Of a stretch of DNA of 39,072 bases, positions 7,189-16,900 are shown piece after piece. The position numbers were made by a program, and so were the translations under genes. The first letter of the stretch is position 1. Every line of letters starts with the position of its first letter. The notes beneath the pieces were generated by a model. That model made no database searches. It had not been told where the DNA came from and saw nothing but the letters and a program-made list of their open reading frames with translations. This DNA comes from an uncultured Prevotellaceae bacterium (lineage in GTDB: Bacteria > Bacteroidota > Bacteroidia > Bacteroidales > Bacteroidaceae): assembly GCA_946402905.1 (NCBI GenBank), contig CAMIYC010000032.1:1-39072 (forward strand), read 5' to 3'.

Positions 7189-9325
7189 CCTGGTGTTGAT
7201 CGCCATGGCACTTCCATCATGGGGATGCGGCGGCGAACTGTTCATGCACAACAACTACCTGTTCAGTGTTTTCCGCAGAGAACTGATGCAGGAATCGCCT
7301 TTTGCCAAAGAATTTGATAAATTCTGGAAAGAGTACACCCAGGGCGAATGCGAGAGCTACGAGTGGAACGCCGAGCGCATACAGGAAATAGCCAAAGGCA
7401 AGAATGACCGCGAGATGATAGCTTATCTGCAAAGCCTCAACGCCTACCTCGACGTGGCCAAAGACCTGAACAACCGCTGGGAGTATCCCACCAAAGAGGA
7501 GTTGGAAGGGCGCAAGACCATTGTCAATGGCATCCTGCAGAAAGCCAAGGCCTACACCGGCACCCGTCTGAAGGCCCAATGGGCACTGTTGCTCATGCGC
7601 TCCAACATGTTTCTGGGCCAACACAGCGACAACATCAAGTACTGGGACACGACGGCATCTAAGCTGCCCGAGAGTTGCTACCGCGAGATGATGCGCAACA
7701 TCTACGCCGGCTCCATCCTGCGGACCGGCGACCGTGTCAAGGCCTGCGACATCTACGCCGAACAGGGCGACATGGTGAGTATCAAATGGGTGATGCGCAA
7801 ATACCGCAACCTGGCCGGTATCAAGAGCATCTATGAAGAGAACCCCAACTCCCCCACGATGAACTTCCTGATTCAGGATTTTGTGAACAACACCCAGGAG
7901 ACCCTCGACAGCTATCGCACCGAAGAGGACAAGGAGTGGATGAAAGAGATCGACGCCAAGGTAATCCTCCGCAACGAGGCCGAGCAATTTATCAGCTACG
8001 CCAAGCAGGTGGTGGCCGATAAGAAGACGCAGAATCCGGCACTGTGGCAGGCGGCCATCGGCGAGCTGCAATATCTTTTCGGACAATACGGCGAGGCCAT
8101 GAGCACCCTGGACAAGGCAGTGAAGATGAACGGCACCCAGCGCATGAAAGACAACGCACGCGCCATCCGCATGGTGGCTTCTGTGCCCGGAGCCACGCTG
8201 GGCAAGAAATACAGCGACTGGATGACCGGCGAACTGAAATGGCTGGTGGGCAAGATCAAGGAAGAAGCCCGCGAGGGTGTGGGTCATGACGACTATGAGA
8301 GTTGGTATCTCACCTACAACCACTATCACGACGTGCTCGACCGTCTGGTATACAGCAATTTGGTGCCAAAATACCAGAAGAGCGGCCGTCAGGATATGGC
8401 GATGGCCCTTCTTGCATCCCTTGACAGCGGAGCCTTTTTAGGCCTGAATGATTCGGGCAGTGCCTCTGCCAACGACAAATATAGCTGGAACAACAACTAC
8501 CAAGGTGAATTTTTCTACGCCCTGGACCAGCTGCCAGTGGAAGAAACCGTGAAACTCTTTCATTTTCTGACCAATAATCAAGGCGACACTCTGGAGAAAT
8601 ATGTGAAAAGTTCGCTGAAGGCCGACCCCGACTACTACAACGACATTATCGGCACCAAATACCTGGCCGAGGGTCGCTTCAAGGATGCCATCACCTATCT
8701 GGAGAAAGTGCCCCTGAAGTTTCTGGAAGGCCAGAACATCAGCTATTACCTGGGGCACCGCGACTATAGCATCGCCAAATGGCTGGTCAACCAGCGTGAG
8801 ATGGAGGGTCAGTCGGAAGGCCCCAACAAGAGCAAGCTGAAGTCCAATCCGAAGATTGACTTCTGCAAGGAGATGACCCAGTTGCTCAACCGCTACACGC
8901 TGGCCAACGCGCAGGTGCGCCCCCAGATAGCCTACGACATCGCCACGCGGTATTATCAGGCATCCTACCTGGGCGACTGCTGGTGGCTGACCCAATATGG
9001 CAGCAGTGTGCTGGATACGGCGAGGACAGACCGTCCAGACTTCGTGCAGCTGGCCATCGACTATCTGCAGGAAAGCAAGAAGTCGCCCATTATGACACTC
9101 TGCGAGAACAGTCTCTATGCCCTGGCTTTCATCCCCATCGACGCCTGGTGTGACACCGACTACGACTGGAGCAGCAACAAGACGATACGCACGCTCCACC
9201 GTGGCAGCCGCCAATACAAGGCTCTCAACGAGCTGAACAGTTTCGTGCGCAGCACCGACCAAGAGAATCTGTCGTCGTACACCCGCAAATGCGACGTGCT
9301 GAGACAATTCCAGCAATCGATATAG
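7166..9325 (+). CDS. Large exported protein of unknown function, repeat-rich helical
   Basis: A 719-residue protein with an N-terminal signal (MKRFIVISLVLIAMALPSWG) followed by a Cys that may or may not be a lipobox (Trp at -2 is unusual). The rest is long, helical and rich in Trp, Tyr and Lys, with pieces resembling tetratricopeptide units (for example ALWQAAIGELQYLFGQYGEA and YLAEGRFKDAITYLEKV). No catalytic motif is recognised. Its start lies inside the end of the preceding lipoprotein gene, so the two are a coupled pair. It converges on the 9342 gene with only 16 bp between stops. It is probably a periplasmic or outer-membrane-associated scaffold; function unknown. Confidence 0.85.
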   Translation: MKRFIVISLVLIAMALPSWGCGGELFMHNNYLFSVFRRELMQESPFAKEFDKFWKEYTQGECESYEWNAERIQEIAKGKNDREMIAYLQSLNAYLDVAKDLNNRWEYPTKEELEGRKTIVNGILQKAKAYTGTRLKAQWALLLMRSNMFLGQHSDNIKYWDTTASKLPESCYREMMRNIYAGSILRTGDRVKACDIYAEQGDMVSIKWVMRKYRNLAGIKSIYEENPNSPTMNFLIQDFVNNTQETLDSYRTEEDKEWMKEIDAKVILRNEAEQFISYAKQVVADKKTQNPALWQAAIGELQYLFGQYGEAMSTLDKAVKMNGTQRMKDNARAIRMVASVPGATLGKKYSDWMTGELKWLVGKIKEEAREGVGHDDYESWYLTYNHYHDVLDRLVYSNLVPKYQKSGRQDMAMALLASLDSGAFLGLNDSGSASANDKYSWNNNYQGEFFYALDQLPVEETVKLFHFLTNNQGDTLEKYVKSSLKADPDYYNDIIGTKYLAEGRFKDAITYLEKVPLKFLEGQNISYYLGHRDYSIAKWLVNQREMEGQSEGPNKSKLKSNPKIDFCKEMTQLLNRYTLANAQVRPQIAYDIATRYYQASYLGDCWWLTQYGSSVLDTARTDRPDFVQLAIDYLQESKKSPIMTLCENSLYALAFIPIDAWCDTDYDWSSNKTIRTLHRGSRQYKALNELNSFVRSTDQENLSSYTRKCDVLRQFQQSI

Positions 9326-9341
9326 GAACTGCGTCTGACAA

Positions 9342-9956
9342 TCAAAGACTGGTGTTGGAATAGGTATACCTGCTGAGCTGGAACACATCAGTCTCCAACC
9401 CATCAGCACTTATCATCGTGCCGGAGAAAGACTCCTTGTCAAGCTGATATGTGATAATATCCATCTGCCGGAGGTCGTCATACCTCAGGTGGATGGATTT
9501 TGTTTCGGTGTCGATGGTCCACTTGAACGGTGACCTGTAGACCATCTCGTCGCCCTCAAAATCAGTATGGAGGCCACGGCCATGCGCCGTGTTGACCTCA
9601 TACTGGTCAAACTGCATGTCGAGCGTATACACGCCCTTGTGCAGGTTTCCATAGTCGTCGTAATATTGGGTGGATATGGTGCCACGCCACTGTCCCCGAA
9701 GCAAGGAAGCCCTCGCCAAGGTTTCGTTGTCGGGGGTGTCGTCGGAGCCTCCGGGATTTCCAGAATCTCCGGAATCGCCGGAATCGCCGGAATCGCCGGG
9801 ATTGCCGGGATTGCCGGAATCGCCGGGCCCGCCGGGATTGCCGGATTCGTGCGCCTCTTCAGGAGTATCATAAACATGGTCACGCTGGCAGGCACTTATT
9901 GCTACTGCCAGCATGACCATGAGTAGAAGGCTATAAAAATGGACAGACTTCATCAT
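9342..9956 (-). CDS. Lipoprotein with collagen-like Gly-X-Y linker
   Basis: A 204-residue lipoprotein with a signal peptide ending ISAC (Cys23). Residues 39-71 are eleven uninterrupted Gly-X-Y triplets made of GNP, GGP, GDS and one final GGS. The C-terminal domain (about 80-204) begins LRGQWRGTIST and continues in alternating beta strands (YTLDMQFDQY, KSIHLRYDD, ITYQLDKESFSGTM), like a small lipocalin-type barrel. The same LxGxWxG start and a FxG(S/T)-type late strand appear in the upstream neighbour, so the two are likely paralogues. The start could also be the second Met. Ligand unknown. Confidence 0.8.
   Translation of the reverse strand: MMKSVHFYSLLLMVMLAVAISACQRDHVYDTPEEAHESGNPGGPGDSGNPGNPGDSGDSGDSGDSGNPGGSDDTPDNETLARASLLRGQWRGTISTQYYDDYGNLHKGVYTLDMQFDQYEVNTAHGRGLHTDFEGDEMVYRSPFKWTIDTETKSIHLRYDDLRQMDIITYQLDKESFSGTMISADGLETDVFQLSRYTYSNTSL
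9744..9842 (-). repeat. 9-bp tandem repeat coding for the collagen-like linker
   Basis: Eleven 9-bp units, each one Gly-X-Y triplet, written on the plus strand as variants of CCGGAATCG and CCGGGATTG. Near-identical copies make expansion and contraction by slippage in frame likely. Confidence 0.9.
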
Positions 9957-9990
9957 TATGCCCTTTTATCTTCATCTCTATGTCGTCTGC

Positions 9991-10575
9991 TCAGTCATTG
10001 TCTCTGTCGCGGAACACCCTCTTGGGCTTATCTGCGGCGGGAGCCTTTGGAGCCTTGTACATACCGATGCCGTTCTGGTTGCTGTAATAATAGCGGTCGT
10101 AATAATCATAGCCCCAGTGGTAGTTGCCCCAGTTGGGTGAGGAGACATGATAGAGAGAGAAATCCCTTCTCTGGTTGCCCACATAGATGGAACCGGTGAA
10201 ATAGTCGTCGGTCAGCCTGTAGTCGTAGATTTCTACATACTCATTGTCTTCTATGAACTGGATGCGTATCCTGCCCGAATACACCTCCCAGTGAATATGG
10301 TTGGCGATATAGTCGTAGCCACCCCAATAATAGTTGTCGTAATAGTCAACCCAATAGCCGTCTCCGGAAGAATAGGTATAAGGGTCGCGCAGGAAGCAGA
10401 TCTCGGTATAGGACGCGTCGTAATACTGGTTGTTCCAGTAGGTAGACACATACATGTCCCCTTTCCAAGTGCCCTCAAGAGTCCTTGCGATATATTCGTC
10501 ATCATCGCAGCCGGTGAATGACAAGGTGAAAACGGCCAGCATAGCCATTGTCAGGATGTTGTAAAGCTTCTTCAT
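9991..10575 (-). CDS. Tyrosine-rich small lipoprotein, lipocalin-like
   Basis: A 194-residue lipoprotein with signal peptide lipobox FTGC (Cys23) followed by DDDE. The mature domain starts TLEGTWKGDMYVS and is dominated by beta strands with a striking number of Tyr, Trp and Asp residues, notably in the central YW/YY cluster and in the C-terminal WGYDYYDRYYYS. The tail is basic and proline-rich. It shares its domain opening and strand pattern with the product 34 bp downstream on the same strand, so the two form an operon of probable paralogues. Promoter at 10609-10640. Function unknown. Confidence 0.8.
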   Translation of the reverse strand: MKKLYNILTMAMLAVFTLSFTGCDDDEYIARTLEGTWKGDMYVSTYWNNQYYDASYTEICFLRDPYTYSSGDGYWVDYYDNYYWGGYDYIANHIHWEVYSGRIRIQFIEDNEYVEIYDYRLTDDYFTGSIYVGNQRRDFSLYHVSSPNWGNYHWGYDYYDRYYYSNQNGIGMYKAPKAPAADKPKRVFRDRDND

Positions 10576-10608
10576 AATCGTAACTGCATTAAGTGAATAT
10601 TTCTAATG

Positions 10609-10640
10609 CAAAATTAATATAAAAAAACATACGCCACAAA
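10609..10640 (-). promoter_or_regulatory. Promoter of the paired lipoprotein genes
   Basis: On the minus strand TTTG (10637-10640), 20 bp, TAATTTTG (10609-10616), about 35 bp upstream of the ATG at 10575. Confidence 0.7.
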
Positions 10641-10722
10641 GGAATTGTCGCAAAATAGAGGGGGAAATCCCTAAAGGGATGAGGAAATTTCCGTTTTTCG
10701 TTGGAATATTCAAATATTTTTG

Positions 10723-10812
10723 TAACTTTGCCACTGCATGGCGAACTTACTCCGTCCCGGCACGAAAAATGGATGGAGCCATTTTCTCCTGCTCCCGACT
10801 TTTGTAACTTTG
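10723..10812 (+). promoter_or_regulatory. Two duplicated -7 elements upstream of the peroxidase gene
   Basis: TAACTTTG occurs twice, at 10723-10730 and 10805-10812, each within the 14-nt string TTTTGTAACTTTGC. The second lies 46 bp before the ATG and is the more likely main start; the first has a partial -33 (TTGG at 10701-10704). Confidence 0.5.
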
Positions 10813-10858
10813 CTTTTGAAATTTTCGACCGACCTATATTATACCATTATTAAAAAAA

Positions 10859-11407
10859 ATGAAAACAGTTTACGATTTCTCTGTCAAGGACAGAAAAGGA
10901 GGCAGTGTATCCCTGAAGGAGTATGCCAACGAAGTGTTACTCATCGTCAACACCGCCACCAAGTGCGGATTCACCCCTCAATACGAGGAATTGGAGAAAC
11001 TTTACAAAAAGCACCATGCTGAAGGTTTTGAGATCCTCGACTTCCCCTGCAACCAGTTTGGCCAGCAGGCCCCTGGCACAGATGAGTCCATCCACAATTT
11101 CTGCAAGCTGAACTTCGGCACTGATTTTCCTCGTTTCAAGAAAGTAAAGGTGAACGGAGAAGATGCCGACCCACTGTTTAAATATCTCAAGGAGCAGAAA
11201 GGCTTTGCCGGCTGGAATATGGAGCACCCCATCGCCGGTATCTTAGACCGCATGCTGACCGAGGCCGACCCCAACTACAAGGACAACCCCGACATCAAAT
11301 GGAACTTCACCAAATTCCTGGTCAACAAGAAAGGAATGGTGGTAGCCCGTTTCGAGCCTACGGAGAAAATAGATGTGATAGAAGAGAAGATCAAAGAACT
11401 ACTTTAA
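10859..11407 (+). CDS. Glutathione peroxidase family thiol peroxidase (likely thioredoxin-dependent)
   Basis: A 182-residue cytoplasmic peroxidase reducing hydroperoxides. The family pattern is complete: NTATKCGFTPQ with peroxidatic Cys36, FPCNQFGQQ with Gln70, and KWNFTKFLV with Trp148 and Asn149. A second Cys (Cys82, in HNFCKLNFGTDFP) lies at the position of the resolving cysteine of two-Cys, thioredoxin-reduced members such as yeast Gpx3. The active site is Cys, not selenocysteine, and no signal peptide is present. Thioredoxin reductase follows after only 3 bp, which fits a thioredoxin-fed system. Expression is probably from the duplicated promoter region just upstream. Confidence 0.95.
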   Translation: MKTVYDFSVKDRKGGSVSLKEYANEVLLIVNTATKCGFTPQYEELEKLYKKHHAEGFEILDFPCNQFGQQAPGTDESIHNFCKLNFGTDFPRFKKVKVNGEDADPLFKYLKEQKGFAGWNMEHPIAGILDRMLTEADPNYKDNPDIKWNFTKFLVNKKGMVVARFEPTEKIDVIEEKIKELL

Positions 11408-11410
11408 AAT

Positions 11411-12370
11411 ATGGAACAAAGAGAACACGTCCGCTGCCTGATTATAGGCAGCGGTCCTGCTGGATATACTGCAGCCATCTATGCCTCGCGTGCCAACCTT
11501 TCCCCCGTGGAATATTGCGGCATGCTCACAGGCGGGCAGCTCACCCAGACCACGGTGGTGGAAAACTTCCCCGGCTATCCCGAAGGTGTGGACGGCAACC
11601 AGATGATGCTGGACCTGCGCCAGCAAGCCGAGCGTCTTGGCACAGACATCCGCGACGGTGAGATTGTGAAAGCCGACCTGAGCAAGGCCCCTTACGTGCT
11701 GACCACCGACCGTGGTGTGGAGATTGAAGCCGACACCGTGATTATAGCCACTGGTGCCTCGGCCAAATACCTGGGTCTGGAAGATGAGAAGAAATACAAC
11801 GGGCAGGGTGTTTCTGCCTGTGCCACCTGCGACGGTTTCTTCTACCGCAAGCGCACAGTGGCCGTGGTAGGCGGCGGCGACACTGCCTGCGAGGAGGCCC
11901 TCTATCTGGCCGGACTGGCCAAGAAAGTATACCTGATTGTGCGGAAGCCATTCCTTCGCGCGTCGAAAGCCATGCAGCAGCGTGTGGCCGATACCGCCAA
12001 CATCGAGATTCTTTTCGAGCACAACGCCGTGGGTCTCTACGGTGAGAACGGTGTGGAAGGAGCCCACCTGGTGAAGCGCAAGGGTGAGGCCGACGAGACC
12101 CGTTACGACCTGCCTATCGACGGCTTTTTCCTGGCCATCGGCCACAAGCCCAACTCTGATGTCTTCAAGGAGTGGCTCGACACCGACGAGACCGGTTACA
12201 TCAAGACCATCGACGGCACGCCCCGCACCAAGGTGCCCGGTGTCTTCGCCGCCGGCGACGTGGCCGACCCCGTATACCGCCAGGCCATCACTGCCGCCGC
12301 CAGTGGCTGCAAAGCTGCCATCGAGGCCGACCGATATCTGCGAGAGACCTTGCCATCTCCCTCGAAATAG
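11411..12370 (+). CDS. trxB: Thioredoxin reductase
   Basis: A 319-residue FAD/NADPH oxidoreductase passing electrons from NADPH to thioredoxin. The FAD-binding motif GSGPAGYTAA is at residues 13-22, the redox-active pair is C137-A-T-C140 followed by Asp141, the NADPH site GGGDTACEEA starts at about residue 154, and the C-terminal FAD motif GVFAAGDV is present. Length is normal for the low-molecular-weight class. It is cotranscribed with the peroxidase gene immediately upstream. Confidence 0.97.
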   Translation: MEQREHVRCLIIGSGPAGYTAAIYASRANLSPVEYCGMLTGGQLTQTTVVENFPGYPEGVDGNQMMLDLRQQAERLGTDIRDGEIVKADLSKAPYVLTTDRGVEIEADTVIIATGASAKYLGLEDEKKYNGQGVSACATCDGFFYRKRTVAVVGGGDTACEEALYLAGLAKKVYLIVRKPFLRASKAMQQRVADTANIEILFEHNAVGLYGENGVEGAHLVKRKGEADETRYDLPIDGFFLAIGHKPNSDVFKEWLDTDETGYIKTIDGTPRTKVPGVFAAGDVADPVYRQAITAAASGCKAAIEADRYLRETLPSPSK

Positions 12371-12398
12371 ACTGTCAAAATCTTTTATCAAAAATTAT

Positions 12399-12450
12399 AG
12401 AATTAAAGAATTATCCGTGAGATCTGCCACTTTGGTAATTCTTAAATTCT
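12399..12450. terminator. Inverted repeat between convergent trxB and symporter genes
   Basis: AGAATTAAAGAATTA (12399-12413) pairs with TAATTCTTAAATTCT (12436-12450) with one mismatch and a 22-nt loop. It lies between two genes converging on it, so a weak bidirectional terminator is plausible, although there is no strong T-run. Confidence 0.4.
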
Positions 12451-12520
12451 TGATATAAAGATATTGGACAGCCTGCTCTCAAGATAAATCCTGCGCAGCG
12501 GAAGAGAGTATGGCTCGAGC

Positions 12521-13933
12521 CTAACGGCGGATGAGCCAGAGTCCAGAGAAGGTAAGCAGGCCGTTGAGCATAAGCATCTCATAGCCAAACCGATAGTCTG
12601 TATAGGCATTGGCGAAGGACTCTATAGCGAAACAAATGAGTGGCGAAGCCACAGCAATATAAGGCACCCAACGGTCGTTGGTGCCTTTTTTTGTAAGCAG
12701 GCTATAAGCAAAGAGTCCGAGCAGCGGGCCGTAGGTATAGGAGCACATCACATAGATGGCATCAATGACACTGGTGGAATTGAGCACACGGAAGGCCAGT
12801 ATGAAGAGCACGAAGACTACAGCCATGGCGACATGCACTCTTCGTCGAAGTCGTTCGTCGCCGGGCCGTTGCACGATGTCGACGCAGAAGCTGGTGGTGA
12901 GCGCAGTCAGTGCGGAGTCGGCGCTGGAAAACGAAGCCGCCACGATGCCGACGGTGAAAAGTACGGTGACGAGGCGCCCCAACTGACCCGTTGCGGCAAA
13001 CATCGGCAACAGTTCATCACCTGCCTGCGGCAAGGGCACGCCGTTTTTCTCTGCCAACAGGCACAGCAGCACCCCCAGGGAGAGGAACAGCAGGTTGGCA
13101 GGCACGAAAGCCACGCCGTATGTGCACATGTCCTTCTGTGCGTCCCGTAGCGACTTGCAAGTGAGGTTTTTCTGCATCATGTCCTGGTCGAGCCCCGTCA
13201 TGACGATTACGATGAAAATCGCGCTGAGAAACTGCTTCCAGAAATACTGTCTGGACATGGGATCGTCGAAGACGAAGATGCGGCTGCGGCTGTCGGCTGC
13301 AATGGCACTGACGGCCTGTCCGAAGTCCAGGCCGAGTGCGCTGATCACATTGACGATAATGAGGATGAGCGCGGTGAACATGCAAATGGTCTGGAATGTA
13401 TCTGTCCACACCAGCGTCTTGATGCCTCCACGCCTGGTATAAAGCCATATCAGCACCACCATCACCACTACGGTGACAGGAAAAGGCACCTGATAGGCAT
13501 CAAGCACAAACCGCTGCAAGATGATGCACACTACATAAAACCTCACTGCGGCTCCCGTCATCTTAGAGAGCAGGAAGAAAGACGCCCCTGTCTTGTACGA
13601 CCGCTGTCCGAGTCTCTGGTTGAGATATGAATAGATAGTAGTGAGGTTGTACTTATAATATACAGGCAACAGGATGAAAGCCACCGCGAAGTATCCGAGG
13701 ATGAATCCGAGACATGTCTGCATATAATTCATCGCCGACACCGTGACCATGCCCGGCACGCTCACGAAGGTAACCCCTGAGATCGACGCCCCGACCATGC
13801 CAAACGCCACCATGTACCATGGCGACTTTCTGTTGCCGCGAAAAAAGGTGTCGTTGTCAGACCGTCTTGCAGTGAGCCTGCTCAATATGAGCAGAGCCAG
13901 GAAATAGCCTAGAACAGTAATTAAAATGATCAT
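12521..13933 (-). CDS. Sodium:solute symporter family protein
   Basis: A 470-residue inner-membrane transporter of the SSS family, driven by Na+ import. It is hydrophobic throughout, with about 12-13 membrane helices. An early segment, FFRGNRKSPWYMVAFGMVGASISGVTFVSVPG, is typical of the family's first helices around the sodium site. The substrate cannot be read from the sequence; family members move sugars, amino acids, sialic acid or vitamins. The ATG overlaps the mfd stop in an ATGA arrangement, so the gene is translationally coupled to mfd and is the last gene of the run. Confidence 0.9.
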   Translation of the reverse strand: MIILITVLGYFLALLILSRLTARRSDNDTFFRGNRKSPWYMVAFGMVGASISGVTFVSVPGMVTVSAMNYMQTCLGFILGYFAVAFILLPVYYKYNLTTIYSYLNQRLGQRSYKTGASFFLLSKMTGAAVRFYVVCIILQRFVLDAYQVPFPVTVVVMVVLIWLYTRRGGIKTLVWTDTFQTICMFTALILIIVNVISALGLDFGQAVSAIAADSRSRIFVFDDPMSRQYFWKQFLSAIFIVIVMTGLDQDMMQKNLTCKSLRDAQKDMCTYGVAFVPANLLFLSLGVLLCLLAEKNGVPLPQAGDELLPMFAATGQLGRLVTVLFTVGIVAASFSSADSALTALTTSFCVDIVQRPGDERLRRRVHVAMAVVFVLFILAFRVLNSTSVIDAIYVMCSYTYGPLLGLFAYSLLTKKGTNDRWVPYIAVASPLICFAIESFANAYTDYRFGYEMLMLNGLLTFSGLWLIRR

Positions 13934-16900
13934 GGCTGCGCAGCTTTCATCTGTTTAAGTATATCGACGGCCTCACCCACGGTGGCCACCTGTGCCATCT
14001 GCAGGATATTCCTGCCGCCCACCTCTTTGAACTGGCAGCGCCTGGGATGCGCCCCGACGTATTCGAACACGCCGGAAAAGGCTTTGCTGCGGTAGAACGG
14101 ACTGTCGGGATTGCTCAGAAACTGCATCTGCATCATACCTTTCTTGAGGAGGATTTTCTCACACCCCAATGTGCGTCCCAGTCTGCGCAGGGGCACCACC
14201 ATCATGAGTTCCTCGCCCTCATGCGGTATCTTGCCGAAACGGTCCTCGAGCCTCTTCCGGTATGCTTTCAAGTCGTCGTCGGTGTTGATGTTGTCGAGTT
14301 CGCGGTAGAGCAGCATCCGCTCACTGCTACCCGGCACATAAGTGTCGGGGAAATACATCTCGAGGTCGCTCTCAAGAGAGCAATCCTCTACAAACTCATC
14401 GCCCTTGAAGTCGCGTCCCCGTGCCATCTCCTCCTCATACATGCCGCTGAACTCCTCGTTTTTCAGTTCGGTGACCGCCTGATTGAGGATTTTCTGATAA
14501 GTCTCATAGCCCAGGTCTTCCATGAATCCGCTCTGCTCGGCTCCGAGCAGATTGCCCGCTCCCCGGATGTCGAGGTCTTGCATGGCCAGGTTGAACCCGC
14601 TGCCCAGTTCGGAGAAATTTTCCAGGGCCTCCAGTCTGCGCCGCGCATCAAACGGCAAGAGCGACTTGGGTGGTGTGAGCAGATAGCAGAACGCCTTGCG
14701 GTTGGATCGTCCCACCCTCCCCCTGATCTGGTGCAGGTCGGAGAGTCCGAAGCGATGGGCGTCGTTGATGATAATGGTATTGGCATTGGAGATATCAATG
14801 CCATTCTCTATGATGGTAGTAGAGAGCAGCACGTCGTAGTCGTAGTTGATGAATCCCATGATGATGCTCTCGAGCTCGTCGGGTTTCATCTGTCCATGAC
14901 CGATGGCCACTCTGGCATCGGGCACATATTTTTGTATGAGACTGGCTATCTCGGGCAGGTTGGAGATGCGACTGTTGACGAAATAGACCTGTCCGTTGCG
15001 GCTCATCTCGAAGTTGATGGCATCGGCGATCAACTCATGGTTGTACGTGCCCAGCTCTGTATATACTGGATACCTGTTGGGCGGGGGTGTGCGGATGATG
15101 CTCATATCGCGTGCTCCCATGAGCGAGAACTGGAGTGTACGTGGTATGGGCGTGGCCGACATGGTGAGCGTGTCGACATTCGACTTGAGCTTGCGCAGCT
15201 TCTCCTTGGTCGAGACACCAAACTTCTGTTCCTCGTCGATGATGAGCAGTCCGAGGTCTTTCCACTCCACGTTCTTACCCAGTATCTTGTGTGTGCCGAT
15301 GAGGATGTCTACCCGCCCGTCTTTCAGTTTGTCCAAGATGTCCCTGGTCTGTCTGGCCGTACGGGCACGTGAGAGATATTCCACATTGGCAGGCAGGTCG
15401 CGCAAGCGCTCCTTGAACGTCTGGTAATGCTGGAAGGCAAGCACCGTGGTGGGTACGAGCACCGCCACCTGCTTGGAGTCGCACACCGCCTTGAAAGCGG
15501 CCCTGACAGCCACCTCTGTCTTGCCGAACCCCACATCGCCGCACACCAGGCGGTCCATGGGCCGTGAGCTCTCCATATCCGCCTTCACCTCATTGGTGGC
15601 CTTCAGTTGGTCGGGGGTGTCCTCGTAGAGGAAACTGGCCTCCAGCTCATGCTGCATATAGTTGTCGGGGCTGAAAGCGAATCCCTTCTCATGCCGACGC
15701 TTGGCATAGAGCTTGATGAGATCGCGCGCGATATCCTTGATGCGTGTCTTGGTGCGCTCCTTCATCCGTTCCCATGCCCCGGTGCCGAGGGTGCTGAGCC
15801 GCGGCGGCTCCGTGCTGTCGCCATTGCGGTACTTGGAGATCTTATAGAGTGAGTGTATAGACACATCGACGGTGTCGCCCCGCTGATACACGATACGTAT
15901 CATCTCCTGATAGCTGTCGCCGTTGGCTACGCGCACAAGTCCGGCAAACTTGCCAATGCCGAAATCGACATGCACGATGAAATCTCCGGGTTCCATCTCC
16001 TGCAGCTCCTTCATCGTGAGCGCCATCTTGCCCGCCCTGGCCTTGTCCGACCTGAGGCTGAACTTATGGAACCGGTCGAAGATCTGGTGGTCGGTGAAGA
16101 AGCACAGTCCGTGTTCATTGTCGGTGAATCCCTCATGCAGGGTCTTGTCTACCGCTTCGAAGGCGTGCTGACGGCCATCGGCGGCAGTCTCATCCTCAAA
16201 GCCCTCACCAGCCAGGATATCGCGCAGGCGTTGTATCTGCTTGGCACTGTCGGAGAGGACATACAGATGAAATCCTCTCGACCTGTAATCGTCAAAGGTC
16301 TGTGCGAGCAGCGAGAAATTCTTGTGAAAGAGAGGCTGCGGCGAGATATCAAACCTGATGACCACCTGTGGTGTCCCCACCGGTCTTGAGCCGAAGTCAA
16401 TACGTCTGAATGCTGTCATCTGCTCCTTAAACTGCGCCGGGCTGACCAATTGGCTTTCCCTCCGCATCTCCCTGACAATCTCATCACGCTCCTGTTCGGT
16501 GGCCGTCTCCAGTTTCTCATGCAATGCCTGAGACGAGAAGCCCTCGTCGTAGATACGGCCGATCATGTCGCAAACATAGGGATAGTCTTTGGCCGCAATG
16601 ACGCAGCCAGGCGGCAGGAATGTGGCAAAGGAGACCTTATCGGTGGTTTTTCTCATCTCCGGCACGATGTCGACGTTGACTTTTTTCTCTTTCGACAACT
16701 GCGTTTCCACCTCAAAAGTGCGTATGGTCTCTATCTCGTCGCCGAAGAAGTCGACCCTATAGGGATACTCGCAGCTATAGGAATAGACGTCGAGGATACT
16801 GCCACGCAGAGCAAATTGCCCCGGCTCATAGACATAGTCGTGCTCCTCGAAGCCAAATCCCCTCAAAGTCTTGCTGATGTGCGACAGATCGATGGTCTGC

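Noticed and set aside
11399..12391. 330-codon minus-strand frame opposite trxB
   Set aside because: It is a shadow of trxB, whose FAD, CATC and NADPH motifs are complete; the antisense product is Gly/Val/His-rich without a family.
14047..15372. 441-codon plus-strand frame within mfd
   Set aside because: It lies wholly inside mfd on the opposite strand and shows no domain; mfd motifs are intact.
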